Of a DNA stretch of 64,000 nt, positions 9,126 to 15,915 are shown one piece after another (within the stretch, counting starts at the first letter, position 1; each line of letters opens with the position of its first letter). The DNA lies in NCBI RefSeq assembly GCF_039537665.1, contig NZ_BAABAY010000006.1:62001-126000 (forward strand), written 5' to 3'. The position numbers and the translations under genes were made by a program. The notes under the pieces were generated by a model, which ran no database searches, was not told the origin of the DNA, and saw only the letters and a list, made by a program, of their open reading frames with translations. The stretch is from Gaetbulibacter_A aestuarii (GTDB taxonomy: Bacteria; Bacteroidota; Bacteroidia; Flavobacteriales; Flavobacteriaceae).

Positions 9126-9710
9126 TTATTTTTTTAATTCAGTCATTAAAAAGTCAATTATTTTGTCTGATGGAATTGAACCAAAATATTCAGGTCTATC
9201 TTCACTTTGCTTCCTTAAAATTTCATTTGGTGGTTCGCCAATTCCTTCAAACGTTTCCTTTTTAAAAATTGTTCTTGTTTGTTTGTCAATTAGATTGACT
9301 GCAAAATTATTTCTAATAGCATATGCTCCATTGGAATAATTACCATACTTTTCTCCGTTTTGCTCAACATTAATCCAAACAATTATGTCAGCGCTTTGAA
9401 CTTTATTGACCAAATGCTCTGATAGTAAGTTAGAATTATTAAAGTCTTTAAAGTTAATTTCCCAAGATTTTTCTTTCCATAATTCGCAATTACCAAATCT
9501 ACCGCGAATTAAGAATATTTTATTAAATTCAATTTCTTTTGGCTGATAGCTTAAACCTTTGCAATTAAAGTTCTTAAAGTATTCGAAAGTTTCTTCTCCC
9601 CAAAATTTTACTAATTCCTTTTCAGTTTTATTTTTGTCACTACATTCAAATATTGAACCAACGATTATTACTAAAATCAAACCTATTAAAAGTCCTACAA
9701 ATCTTCTCAT
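9126..9710 (-). CDS. Hypothetical membrane-anchored protein
   Basis: The 194-residue protein begins with RR and one strongly hydrophobic segment (about residues 4 to 20), then a soluble domain. A Cys follows the hydrophobic segment (IFECSD), but the preceding residues do not match a lipobox, so an uncleaved anchor is more likely than a lipoprotein. The domain has two Cys (about 50 and 74) and a C-terminal helical tail. The start overlaps the stop of the upstream gene by four bases (ATGA), so the two are translationally coupled. Function not recognised. Confidence 0.6.
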   Translation of the reverse strand: MRRFVGLLIGLILVIIVGSIFECSDKNKTEKELVKFWGEETFEYFKNFNCKGLSYQPKEIEFNKIFLIRGRFGNCELWKEKSWEINFKDFNNSNLLSEHLVNKVQSADIIVWINVEQNGEKYGNYSNGAYAIRNNFAVNLIDKQTRTIFKKETFEGIGEPPNEILRKQSEDRPEYFGSIPSDKIIDFLMTELKK

Positions 9711-10186
9711 CTATTGTTTTTTTGTAATTTAACAAAATCACTATAACCTGTTGATTGTATTATGTCTTTACGTAATTTTATTAAATATCTTTTTTGTTCT
9801 TTTCTTGCTTTTTGAAATGACAAGAATTGAGAAAATTGAAAAATCGTGGAAAAAAGTAAAGCAATAAAAGATAAAGGAATTATGATAAAAAAAGGTGTGC
9901 CATCTAAAGAGTCAGTAAAAGGGACAAAAACCACCAACAAAATTGCTGAAATTATTACTGCAAGAGATTCCCCTTTATGTTCTTCATAATATGTTTTTGG
10001 CTCTGGAAAAGATAGATATGAATTTTTTTCAAAAGACGATTTTAAATCCAAATAGGTTTTCTCGTCAATTAATCCTCCATTGAAAGAATATTTAGTGTAT
10101 GGAACCTTATAAATCATATCCGAAAGTGTTTTTTCGCATTGTTGGCAACAAATGTATGTGTTTACCGGTGTATATATCCCAATCAT
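9707..10186 (-). CDS. Hypothetical two-segment membrane protein
   Basis: The frame can be extended to 10303, but that would overlap the upstream gene by 50 bases and add a Lys-rich, out-of-frame-looking N-terminus. I prefer the ATG at 10186 (159 residues); one at 10117 is also possible. A Cys cluster (ICCQQCEK) lies near the N-terminus. Two hydrophobic segments (SLAVIISAILLVVFVPF and FFIIIPLSFIALLFSTIF) follow, then a basic tail. It is coupled by ATGA to the next gene. A TATATTTG promoter box and a perfect 11-bp inverted repeat sit over the preferred start, suggesting its own regulated promoter. Function unknown. Confidence 0.5.
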   Translation of the reverse strand: MIGIYTPVNTYICCQQCEKTLSDMIYKVPYTKYSFNGGLIDEKTYLDLKSSFEKNSYLSFPEPKTYYEEHKGESLAVIISAILLVVFVPFTDSLDGTPFFIIIPLSFIALLFSTIFQFSQFLSFQKARKEQKRYLIKLRKDIIQSTGYSDFVKLQKNNR

Positions 10187-10203
10187 ATATACACCCAAAT
10201 ATA
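10167..10203 (-). promoter_or_regulatory. Promoter box with perfect 11-bp inverted repeat
   Basis: On the minus strand a -7 box TATATTTG (10203 to 10196) is immediately followed by an inverted repeat: arms 10167-10177 and 10185-10195, 11 bp perfect, 7-base loop. The repeat covers the expected transcription start and the candidate ATG at 10186. It could be a repressor operator or an RNA hairpin over the start codon. No well-spaced -33 TTTG is seen. Confidence 0.45.
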
Positions 10204-10253
10204 CATAATTTCTCACAAAACTTTCCGAGGTGTATTTTCGCCTCTTAAAGCCC

Positions 10254-10463
10254 TTAAATGACTTTTTCTTCTTCTTGTTTAGTTTTGAAGGTTTGATAGG
10301 CAATTATCGCCAGAATTAGAGTAAAGGTAAACCCTGCCATAACGTAAGTCATTGTTTTAGCTCTTCTAGTTTCTTCAATCATGGTGCTCATGTCAGAACC
10401 TTTATCAATCAAAATGTGATTACTTGGGTCTATTCGATCGTATGATGGTAACGTAGTCGTCAT
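10254..10463 (-). CDS. Small single-pass membrane protein
   Basis: Starting at the ATG at 10463 gives 69 residues: a polar N-terminus, one transmembrane segment (MTYVMAGFTFTLILAIIAY) and a short charged tail. This start overlaps the upstream gene by 44 bases; an internal ATG at 10391 would avoid the overlap but lose a plausible N-terminus. It belongs to the minus-strand gene run behind the HTH gene. Function unknown. Confidence 0.5.
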   Translation of the reverse strand: MTTTLPSYDRIDPSNHILIDKGSDMSTMIEETRRAKTMTYVMAGFTFTLILAIIAYQTFKTKQEEEKVI

Positions 10464-10770
10464 TGTAAAATAAATTAAATTCGTTAATTGCATATCCTGT
10501 TTTACCGTTTACATTAATCAAACTGTAAATAACGGTAATGTCATAACCCCTTCCACGCATAAACTCTTTAGATTCTGTAAGTTGGATTTTTCCTTTCATA
10601 AGGTCTCTTAGGATTTTATAATTTGTGTTTAGAGGCTGCTGTATAGGCTTCATTTCTTCCCTGAGTTTTTTGGCCTGAGCGTTGTGAAAATCCTTTCTGT
10701 TTTGTGGGGTGGCAAATCTCTGATTTGAACGTTTTTGCTCAAATTCTTCGCCTGTGTGTGGATCTATCAT
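10420..10770 (-). CDS. Hypothetical mobile-element protein
   Basis: The ATG at 10770 (MIDPHTGEEFEQKRSNQRF) begins five bases after the stop of the HTH gene. It is preferred over the longer frame to 10797, which overlaps that gene. The product is 116 residues, basic and soluble, with no domain I can name. Lys/Arg/Gln-rich proteins beginning in this manner occur near integrases in Bacteroidota elements, but that is recollection. Tight spacing argues for co-transcription with the HTH gene. Confidence 0.6.
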   Translation of the reverse strand: MIDPHTGEEFEQKRSNQRFATPQNRKDFHNAQAKKLREEMKPIQQPLNTNYKILRDLMKGKIQLTESKEFMRGRGYDITVIYSLINVNGKTGYAINEFNLFYNDDYVTIIRSNRPK

Positions 10771-10774
10771 GGTT

Positions 10775-11074
10775 TTAAAGTTTAACGTTATTATCATTCA
10801 AAATGGCATCAATTTCTTTAACCTCGTAAAGATAGATATCACCCAACTTGGTGTAGGGGAGAACTCCAGTTTCACGGTATTTGATTATGGTGTTTGGTGA
10901 AATACCAAATATGCTTTTTAAATCCGCATTTCTGTAATATTTTTTTCTCTTTGAAGGCGACGGATTTTCTTTGATAACTGAGTCCAAATGCTCAAGTTTC
11001 ATCATTATCGGTTCTAATAAATTTTTAATAGCTCCAACCGAAGGGATAACAATTTCTTCTGAATAGTTTTTCAT
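10775..11074 (-). CDS. Helix-turn-helix excisionase-like DNA-binding protein
   Basis: The ATG at 11074 (MKNYSEEIVIPS) gives 99 residues; the frame extends to 11101 from a non-ATG codon. The C-terminal half is a MerR/excisionase-type winged helix: YRNADLKSIFGISPNTIIKY then RETGVLPYTKLGDIYLY. This is the DNA-binding fold that Bacteroidota integrative elements use for excisionases and small regulators. The 11156 gene and the integrase lie just upstream on the same strand, fitting a recombination-directionality or regulatory role. Family-level assignment is good; the exact role is inferred. Confidence 0.7.
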   Translation of the reverse strand: MKNYSEEIVIPSVGAIKNLLEPIMMKLEHLDSVIKENPSPSKRKKYYRNADLKSIFGISPNTIIKYRETGVLPYTKLGDIYLYEVKEIDAILNDNNVKL

Positions 11075-11126
11075 GGTAATTAGATTTAAAATATGTGACA
11101 AAGGAAAATGGTTTTCACAAATTAAA

Positions 11127-11140
11127 GCTTGATTTCAAGC
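11127..11140 (-). terminator. Weak terminator-like hairpin after the 11156 gene
   Basis: GCTTGATTTCAAGC is a perfect 6-bp hairpin with a 2-base loop, in the 54-base gap after the stop of the RteC-like gene and followed on the minus strand by TTTAATTT. The stem is short, so efficiency is doubtful. Confidence 0.3.
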
Positions 11141-11155
11141 GAATTCGGAGCGAAT

Positions 11156-12088
11156 TTAAGCTCGTAAACTACTTTTCCGGTGTTCGAGTATTACTATTAA
11201 TTCTTCAATAAATGCAAGGTGTTTTTGTTTGTCCTCTGGCATTTGCCTGGCGCTTACTTCAGCGTATTCCCTGTTAAAGGTTTTTATTTGTTTTCTCTCC
11301 TTAGATGTGTTTTGATAGCTGCAATTGTCTTCAACAAACTTTTTCAATTGCAGTAAGTTTTTAGACTCATTTAATTCGTCGAATACAATCAATTTTTCTT
11401 CTACAAGTATTCGCCAAAAATGAGCGACACTTTTTTTGTCCAGGTTAAAGTGGCATAATCGGTCTTTTCTATCATTTTCAACACTACCAAATCCGCTGCT
11501 CCCATATGACCTGTGGAAATCAATAAAATCTGCTTGGCTATGAAATGGCTTAATATATTCAATTAAAGCTCTTAAAGCACGTTTGTAAAGCCTCAATACA
11601 TACAATAGTAAACCAATTTCAAAATCTCGAGAGGGGTCAAAGTTGGTTAAAGTGCCCTCATACGATTGTAAGAACCAATAAATTTTTTGGTCTTCATCAT
11701 TTCGGGCTTTACTCGGGTTAGATAAGTTGTCGTAACTTAATTTATCTGATTGCGAAATAGCAGAAATATCATTGGCCTCAATTACTTTTACTCGATATTT
11801 TTTGAAGAAAATAATTTGAGTACTTTGTTTTGAGATCAACCAGCCAATTCTATTTTCCAATAATTTTAAAAGTTCTTTTAAGTAAACCTTTTGGTTTCGA
11901 CCAACCGTTAATTGTTTTACAATTTGATTTTTTAGGGTATCTACTTTCTCAGAAAAGTAAGACTCAGTGTATTTTCTTGTCCATTGATTATTCAAAAGAA
12001 AGCTTTGATTTTTTTTGCAAAAAGTAATTTCACATTGCGTGAATTCTAAAACAGCTTGCCTCGTTTGATATGCAATATTATTTTTCAT
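11156..12088 (-). CDS. Hypothetical protein, possibly RteC-like
   Basis: The 310-residue soluble, basic, helix-rich protein has no enzyme motif I recognise. Its position directly downstream of a tyrosine integrase and upstream of an excisionase-like gene is where Bacteroidota elements often carry RteC-domain proteins, which control excision in CTnDOT. The middle (NFDPSRDFEIGLLLYVLRLY then ALRALIEY) and the segment KKSVAHFWRILVEEKLIV loosely recall RteC but not convincingly. A -7 box overlapped by a palindrome precedes it, so it may be autoregulated. The family call is a guess; the gene itself is convincing. Confidence 0.55.
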   Translation of the reverse strand: MKNNIAYQTRQAVLEFTQCEITFCKKNQSFLLNNQWTRKYTESYFSEKVDTLKNQIVKQLTVGRNQKVYLKELLKLLENRIGWLISKQSTQIIFFKKYRVKVIEANDISAISQSDKLSYDNLSNPSKARNDEDQKIYWFLQSYEGTLTNFDPSRDFEIGLLLYVLRLYKRALRALIEYIKPFHSQADFIDFHRSYGSSGFGSVENDRKDRLCHFNLDKKSVAHFWRILVEEKLIVFDELNESKNLLQLKKFVEDNCSYQNTSKERKQIKTFNREYAEVSARQMPEDKQKHLAFIEELIVILEHRKSSLRA

Positions 12089-12099
12089 TTTTCTAAAAT

Positions 12100-12118
12100 T
12101 TTGTTTGAAACAAATCTA
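12100..12118 (-). promoter_or_regulatory. Promoter box overlapped by a 15-base palindrome
   Basis: The minus-strand -7 box TAGATTTG (12118 to 12111) shares bases with the palindrome TTTGTTTGAAACAAA (12100 to 12114; 7-bp arms around a central G). It lies 11 bases before the ATG at 12088. The overlap is typical of a repressor site covering the promoter, though AT-rich palindromes can also arise by chance. Confidence 0.4.
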
Positions 12119-12200
12119 TTGGACGCCATTTAAACAATCACTACGATTTCGAATTCTATCGTGGAATTTTAGGTCATAATCGCTGATAAAGTTTGATTGC

Positions 12201-13424
12201 CTAACTAAATATGGATTTAAGCCTTTGCATATCGTCCATAACATTAGAATCTAAGACTTTGGCATAGTGCTGGGTTTGCTTGATATTGGTGTGACCCATC
12301 ATAGCAGAAACGTTCTCAATTTTAACCCCATTTCCCAGTGTAACGGTTGTAGCAAAAGTATGTCGGGCCACATACCAGGTAAGTTTCTTTTTGATCCCGC
12401 ATAGGTCCGCAATTTCTTTGAGGTAAGCATTCATTTTTTGATTCGAAATTTTTGGCAATAGGGTGGGTTGCTGCCCCCAATATTTATGTATTATTTTTTC
12501 TGTTGGAGGTAAAACGGGAACATTAGCTCTCGTTCCTGTTTTCGCTCTATTAGCAATGATCCATAAATCACCTTGACTGTTTTTAATTAAGTTGTCGGGT
12601 GTTAAACTCTCAGCATCAACAGGAGCATAACCGGTATAACAACTAAATAGAAATATATCTTTTACCTTTTCCAAGCGGTCCATTTTAAACACTTTGTCTT
12701 CTATGGCTTTTAATTCACGGGGTGTTAGAAAAACGGCATCTTTCTTTACGATTTTGCCGTCATATTTGGTAAAAGGATTTTTATCAATCAGGTCCAATTT
12801 GATTCCGTAATTACAAACTGTTTGGATAGTTGTAAAATATTTTACCACCGAATTATTTTTAATACCAACTTTACCCTTGTAAACACTTTCATATTTCATA
12901 AAAGACTCCAGGTTGTAAATAAAAGCACTCGTGATTTTGTCGACATTAATGGTGTCAAGTTTGTATTTTTTCCGAAGAAATGCTTGAACAAGATCTTTGG
13001 CTCTGTTATACTTTTGCAAAGAAGCAGCTGATCGCTCACCGTATTGCACCTTTTTTTCAAAATGCGCATTGTGAATATCGAAAATTTCAATAATCCCTTT
13101 CTTGCTTCTGGTTACTTTCTTCTCCTTTCCTAGGATATCATCTTTGATTGCTTTAAGATCAATAGGTGAGTTGTTTTTGAGTAACAAGTTAAACTTAGTT
13201 TCAAATAAGGTTGATAGAGAATCCAATGAGGCTTTCATAACCTTTTCTTTGGTAATTTTTAATGAGCCTCTTAGGTGATGTGTGAATTGCCACCTTTCAT
13301 TTGTTATGAATTTACCGGTACTCATGGTAATACTTTTACCTCGGTAAGAGATTTTAGCATAAATAGGGCATTCACCTTTTTTAGTTACCCTATCTGTTTT
13401 AATAAAATAGATAATTTTAAGCAT
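12201..13424 (-). CDS. Tyrosine recombinase/integrase (Bacteroidota type)
   Basis: The 407-residue protein has an N-terminal arm-binding domain (about 1-95), a SAM-like core-binding domain (about 110-215) and a catalytic domain (about 230-400). Catalytic residues visible are K296, R354, H378 and nucleophile Y387 (QTQHYAKV). The first arginine expected in TGLRxxD is absent: here T264-G-Y-A267-P-V-D. The His of HxxR is replaced by Tyr (Y351-V-A-R354). Loss of the first Arg is known for IntDOT-like integrases. The gene ends the accessory region, 263 bases from the 3' end of tRNA-Ser, so it probably integrates and excises this island. Confidence 0.9.
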   Translation of the reverse strand: MLKIIYFIKTDRVTKKGECPIYAKISYRGKSITMSTGKFITNERWQFTHHLRGSLKITKEKVMKASLDSLSTLFETKFNLLLKNNSPIDLKAIKDDILGKEKKVTRSKKGIIEIFDIHNAHFEKKVQYGERSAASLQKYNRAKDLVQAFLRKKYKLDTINVDKITSAFIYNLESFMKYESVYKGKVGIKNNSVVKYFTTIQTVCNYGIKLDLIDKNPFTKYDGKIVKKDAVFLTPRELKAIEDKVFKMDRLEKVKDIFLFSCYTGYAPVDAESLTPDNLIKNSQGDLWIIANRAKTGTRANVPVLPPTEKIIHKYWGQQPTLLPKISNQKMNAYLKEIADLCGIKKKLTWYVARHTFATTVTLGNGVKIENVSAMMGHTNIKQTQHYAKVLDSNVMDDMQRLKSIFS

Positions 13425-13425
13425 A

Positions 13426-13467
13426 GCTTTGATTTTAATTAATTACTAATTGACTTAAAATCAAAGC
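13426..13467. repeat. 13-bp perfect inverted repeat upstream of the integrase start
   Basis: Arms GCTTTGATTTTAA (13426-13438) and TTAAAATCAAAGC (13455-13467) are exact reverse complements separated by 16 bases. They begin one base before the integrase ATG. Likely roles are an operator for integrase expression, an accessory binding site for recombination proteins, or a leader hairpin. Confidence 0.6.
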
Positions 13468-13571
13468 GGTAACCTAAATTTTCAGGGAAATTCGCTGCGA
13501 ATTCTTTCCAATTTAGTTACCCTAGGTTAGGAATCGAACCTAAAATAAAATTGGGTAACCTATAGGGTAAC
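13468..13571. repeat. Cluster of GGTAAC/GTTACC repeats (candidate recombination site region)
   Basis: The motif GGTAAC or its complement occurs at 13468-13474, 13516-13523, 13553-13560 and 13564-13571. The first two copies face each other inside a longer inverted repeat (GGTAACCTAAAT against ATTTAGTTACC with one base missing). The outer pair GTTACCCT/AGGGTAAC encloses a T-arm-like hairpin. Repeated short sites between integrase and target tRNA are typical of arm-type integrase or excisionase sites; assignment as att is inferred. Confidence 0.5.
13516..13571 (-). other. tRNA-like mini-structure: 8-bp closing stem plus T-arm mimic
   Basis: On the minus strand, the 8-bp stem (13571-13564 with 13523-13516, exact) closes a 56-base element. 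Inside is a 5-bp stem with 7-base loop TTCGATT (13543 to 13527), the invariant geometry of a tRNA T-arm. D and anticodon arms are missing. It may be the tRNA 3' portion carried at an attachment site, or a protein-binding mimic. No function is claimed. Confidence 0.4.
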
Positions 13572-13616
13572 TGAACTATGCGTTTAAACGCTTTTTTTGA
13601 CGGCAAGTAAAAAATG

Positions 13617-13653
13617 AAAAAACCCTCTAAACACTGATGTTTAAAGGGTTTTT
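13617..13653 (-). terminator. Rho-independent terminator of tRNA-Ser
   Basis: A stem of about 16 bp with one mismatch (AAAAACCCTCTAAACA against its near-complement) has a 4-base loop. It runs into six T residues on the minus strand, 34 bases downstream of the tRNA 3' end. Confidence 0.75.
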
Positions 13654-13687
13654 GATTTTTTGAGTGTTTTTTGAAATACTCAAGTTG

Positions 13688-13772
13688 CGGAGGAAGAGGG
13701 ATTCGAACCCCCGGAGGTGTGACCCTCAACAGTTTTCAAGACTGCCGCATTCGACCACTCTGCCATTCCTCC
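13688..13772 (-). tRNA. tRNA-Ser(UGA)
   Basis: The 85-base class II tRNA folds as follows: acceptor GGAGGAA/TTCCTCC (7 bp), discriminator G at 13688, anticodon stem GCAGT/ACTGT with loop CTTGAAA (anticodon TGA), a long variable arm, and a T-arm with loop TTCGAAT. CCA is not encoded. It is preceded by a TATATTTG promoter box and followed by a hairpin terminator, and it abuts the integrase-bearing accessory region at its 3' side, the usual target side for tyrosine integrases. Confidence 0.93.
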
Positions 13773-13810
13773 AATGCTTTTTTCACTACACACAAAAATA
13801 ATTTTGTGCA

Positions 13811-13859
13811 ACTGCCCGCCAAAAGAAAGCATGTCTTTCTGTAGGCGGGTGCAAATATA
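13811..13859 (-). promoter_or_regulatory. tRNA-Ser promoter box and leader hairpin
   Basis: The minus-strand -7 box TATATTTG (13859 to 13852) precedes a leader able to fold CCCGCC...GGCGGG around an inner AGAAAG/CTTTCT stem (about 13815 to 13849). The hairpin would be at the 5' end of the tRNA precursor. Confidence 0.5.
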
Positions 13860-13973
13860 ACGTCCTTTTTCATTCTATTCAAAAAAATATTAACATTTTT
13901 AAAAATAAATTTTAATTATTCCCACATCTATTTTTTTTAAATTACTACGTCCTAAAAACCAAAAAACTAGACT

Positions 13974-13981
13974 TACTTTTG
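13974..13981 (+). promoter_or_regulatory. -7 promoter box TACTTTTG for the nitroreductase gene
   Basis: It matches the Bacteroidota TAnnTTTG consensus 17 bases before the ATG at 13999. No clear -33 element is seen. Confidence 0.5.
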
Positions 13982-13998
13982 CATAAAGAAAACACCCT

Positions 13999-14628
13999 AT
14001 GAATACGATCAGGCAATTACAATGGCGCTACGCAACTAAAAAATTTGATCCCAATAAAACGCTCGCGCCGGAAAAACTAAATATTCTTAAAGAAGCTTTC
14101 AACCTTACGGCTACCTCATACGGCTTGCAAACCATTTCTATGGTGGTGGTACAGGATCCCGGTTTGCGCGAGCAACTTGTACCGCACGCTTACAATCAAA
14201 AGCAAGTGTTGCACGCGTCGCACTTACTTGTTATTTGTATTCAAAAGGAAATCGATGCGCAAGATGTGGTAGACTTTTTCAACAACATTAAAGACACACG
14301 TAATACCGCAGAGACCATCCTAAAACCCTATCGCGAAAACCTCATTCAAACCATCGAAAAGCAATCGGTAAAGGAACAACAACAATGGTCCACAAATCAA
14401 GCCTACATTGCCCTGGGTAACCTCATGACGGTGTGCGCCGTAGAAAATATCGATTCCTGCCCCATGGAAGGTTTTAATCCCGAAAAATTCGATGAGCTCC
14501 TAAAACTTGGAGAACGCGGACTAAAATCCGTACTTTTGCTGCCGGTTGGATATCGGGCGGATGATGATATGTTTTCCGATTTCAAAAAAGTCCGTAAACC
14601 GATACACGAAACCATAATCGAAATGTAA
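13999..14628 (+). CDS. Nitroreductase-family NAD(P)H-dependent oxidoreductase
   Basis: The 209-residue protein is the usual length for FMN-dependent nitroreductases. It begins QLQWRYATKKFDPNK, the FMN-binding R-x-S/A-x-K-x-[FY] region. It has LNLTATSYGLQ-like helix residues (FNLTATSYGLQ, 35-45), an FMN-contacting GNLM near 139-142 and the C-terminal GLKSVLLLPVGYR. Such enzymes reduce nitroaromatics or quinones in the cytosol using NAD(P)H. It is a monocistronic gene, the first core gene right of the tRNA-Ser boundary, and is followed by a GC-rich repeat. Physiological substrate is not predictable. Confidence 0.85.
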   Translation: MNTIRQLQWRYATKKFDPNKTLAPEKLNILKEAFNLTATSYGLQTISMVVVQDPGLREQLVPHAYNQKQVLHASHLLVICIQKEIDAQDVVDFFNNIKDTRNTAETILKPYRENLIQTIEKQSVKEQQQWSTNQAYIALGNLMTVCAVENIDSCPMEGFNPEKFDELLKLGERGLKSVLLLPVGYRADDDMFSDFKKVRKPIHETIIEM

Positions 14629-14632
14629 ATTA

Positions 14633-14706
14633 TTTGGGCGCCACCCAGAGGGTCGGGCTTTCCGCGCTACACGGTAGCTTGCTCCAATCCCTGGCGCGCT
14701 TCAGAA
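14633..14706 (+). repeat. GC-rich intergenic repeat, copy 1
   Basis: This GC-rich stretch in an AT-rich genome contains GGGCG, ACCC, GGTCGGGCTTTC, CGCGCT, GCTCCAA and ATCCCT, in the same order as the minus strand of 40577 to 40673. Small hairpins are ACCCAGAGGGT and GCTACACGGTAGC. Related sequences are, to my recollection, dispersed in Flavobacteriaceae genomes, like REP elements. Confidence 0.6.
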
Positions 14707-14721
14707 CTAAATACCTACACT

Positions 14722-15915
14722 ATGCCAGGATTTGAACTATTCGGAGATTCAGAACGTAAAGAAGTACAAGACGTTTTAGACAACGGCGTACTAATGCGCT
14801 ATGGGTTCGACGCAATGCGAAATGGCCATTGGAAAGCCAAAGCGCTGGAATCCGAATTACAAAATACATTCAAAGTAAATCACGCGCAATTAGTTTCCAG
14901 TGGAACCGCAGCAGTTTCTGTAGCGCTTGCCAGTGCCGGAGTGGGAGCAGGCGACGAGGTGATCATGCCAACATTCACCTTCGTAGCCAGTTTTGAAGCT
15001 ATTCTCATGTTAGGAGCTATTCCGGTACTTGTGGATATTGACGACACCCTAACCCTTGACCCTAAAGCTGTAGAAGCTGCTATTACCGATAAAACAAAAG
15101 CCGTTATGGTCGTACAAATGTGTGGTAGTATGGGCAGCATGGACGAACTTAAATCCATCTGTAAAAAACATAATTTACACCTTGTAGAAGATGCCTGCCA
15201 AGCCATAGGAGGAACCTACAAAAACAAACCTTTAGGTAGTATTGGCGATTTGGGATGCTTCTCATTCGATTTTGTAAAGACCATTACCTGTGGCGAAGGT
15301 GGTGCAGTAATTACTAATAATAAACAATATTACACCCATGCCGATCATTACAGCGATCACGGGCACGACCATGCTGGTTCAGACCGTGGGGCCGAAACAC
15401 ATCCATTCATGGGGTATAATTTCCGTATTTCCGAATTACATGCCGCAGTTGGCCTGGCACAAATTAAACGTCTGCCTGAGTTCCTGGGAATTCAAAAGAA
15501 AAACTTCAATATCATCCGTGAGGCCTTATCTGGTATTCCTGAAGTTACATTTAGAACGGTTCCCGAGGGCGGAGAAGAGAATTACGGCTTCCTTAATTTT
15601 TATTTACCAGATTTAGAAACTGCCAGAACGGTGTCTAAAGAATTTAAGTCAGAAGGCATCGATGCTTGTTTTCATTATTTCGATAATAACTGGCATTACG
15701 TACGTAAATGGCAGCATCTTACGGAACAAAAATCGCTTTATCCTTTATCACCACAAATCGAGGAAGGCTTAAAAACTTTAAAAGGCAAGGAATTCCCTGT
15801 TTCAGACCATTATATCGCTAGAAATTTATCTTGTTTGATAAAATTATCATGGACAGCCGACGAGGTAAAATCACGTGCCGCCAAAATGGCGAAGATCATT
15901 AAAGAAACGGTTTAA
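14722..15915 (+). CDS. DegT/DnrJ/EryC1/StrS-family PLP aminotransferase
   Basis: The 397-residue protein has fold-type I motifs of sugar aminotransferases: SSGTAAVSVAL (about 59-69), VEDACQAIGG (about 155-164) and CFSFDFVK186TITCGEGG with K186 as the probable PLP lysine. A His-rich stretch (YSDHGHDHAGSDRGAETH) precedes the GYNFRISELHAAVGLAQ motif. The family transaminates keto-sugars, but some members dehydrate or act in cofactor and siderophore pathways. No sugar-biosynthesis genes flank it, so the substrate is open. The stop overlaps the stop of the convergent kinase gene by four bases (TTAA). Confidence 0.85.
   Translation: MPGFELFGDSERKEVQDVLDNGVLMRYGFDAMRNGHWKAKALESELQNTFKVNHAQLVSSGTAAVSVALASAGVGAGDEVIMPTFTFVASFEAILMLGAIPVLVDIDDTLTLDPKAVEAAITDKTKAVMVVQMCGSMGSMDELKSICKKHNLHLVEDACQAIGGTYKNKPLGSIGDLGCFSFDFVKTITCGEGGAVITNNKQYYTHADHYSDHGHDHAGSDRGAETHPFMGYNFRISELHAAVGLAQIKRLPEFLGIQKKNFNIIREALSGIPEVTFRTVPEGGEENYGFLNFYLPDLETARTVSKEFKSEGIDACFHYFDNNWHYVRKWQHLTEQKSLYPLSPQIEEGLKTLKGKEFPVSDHYIARNLSCLIKLSWTADEVKSRAAKMAKIIKETV

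Noticed and set aside
9050..9339. Plus-strand frames opposite the 9126 gene
   Set aside because: They lie antisense to convincing minus-strand genes and have no protein-like features.
10187..10303. Extended N-terminus of the 9707 gene
   Set aside because: It overlaps the upstream gene out of frame by 50 bases and yields a Lys run; a promoter box lies inside it.
1..13687. Complete conjugative element
   Set aside because: No relaxase, coupling protein or tra genes are visible; the HerA-like ATPase alone is insufficient for that claim.
13517..13729. 70-codon minus-strand frame
   Set aside because: It overlaps the 3' half of tRNA-Ser and its terminator; not a protein gene.
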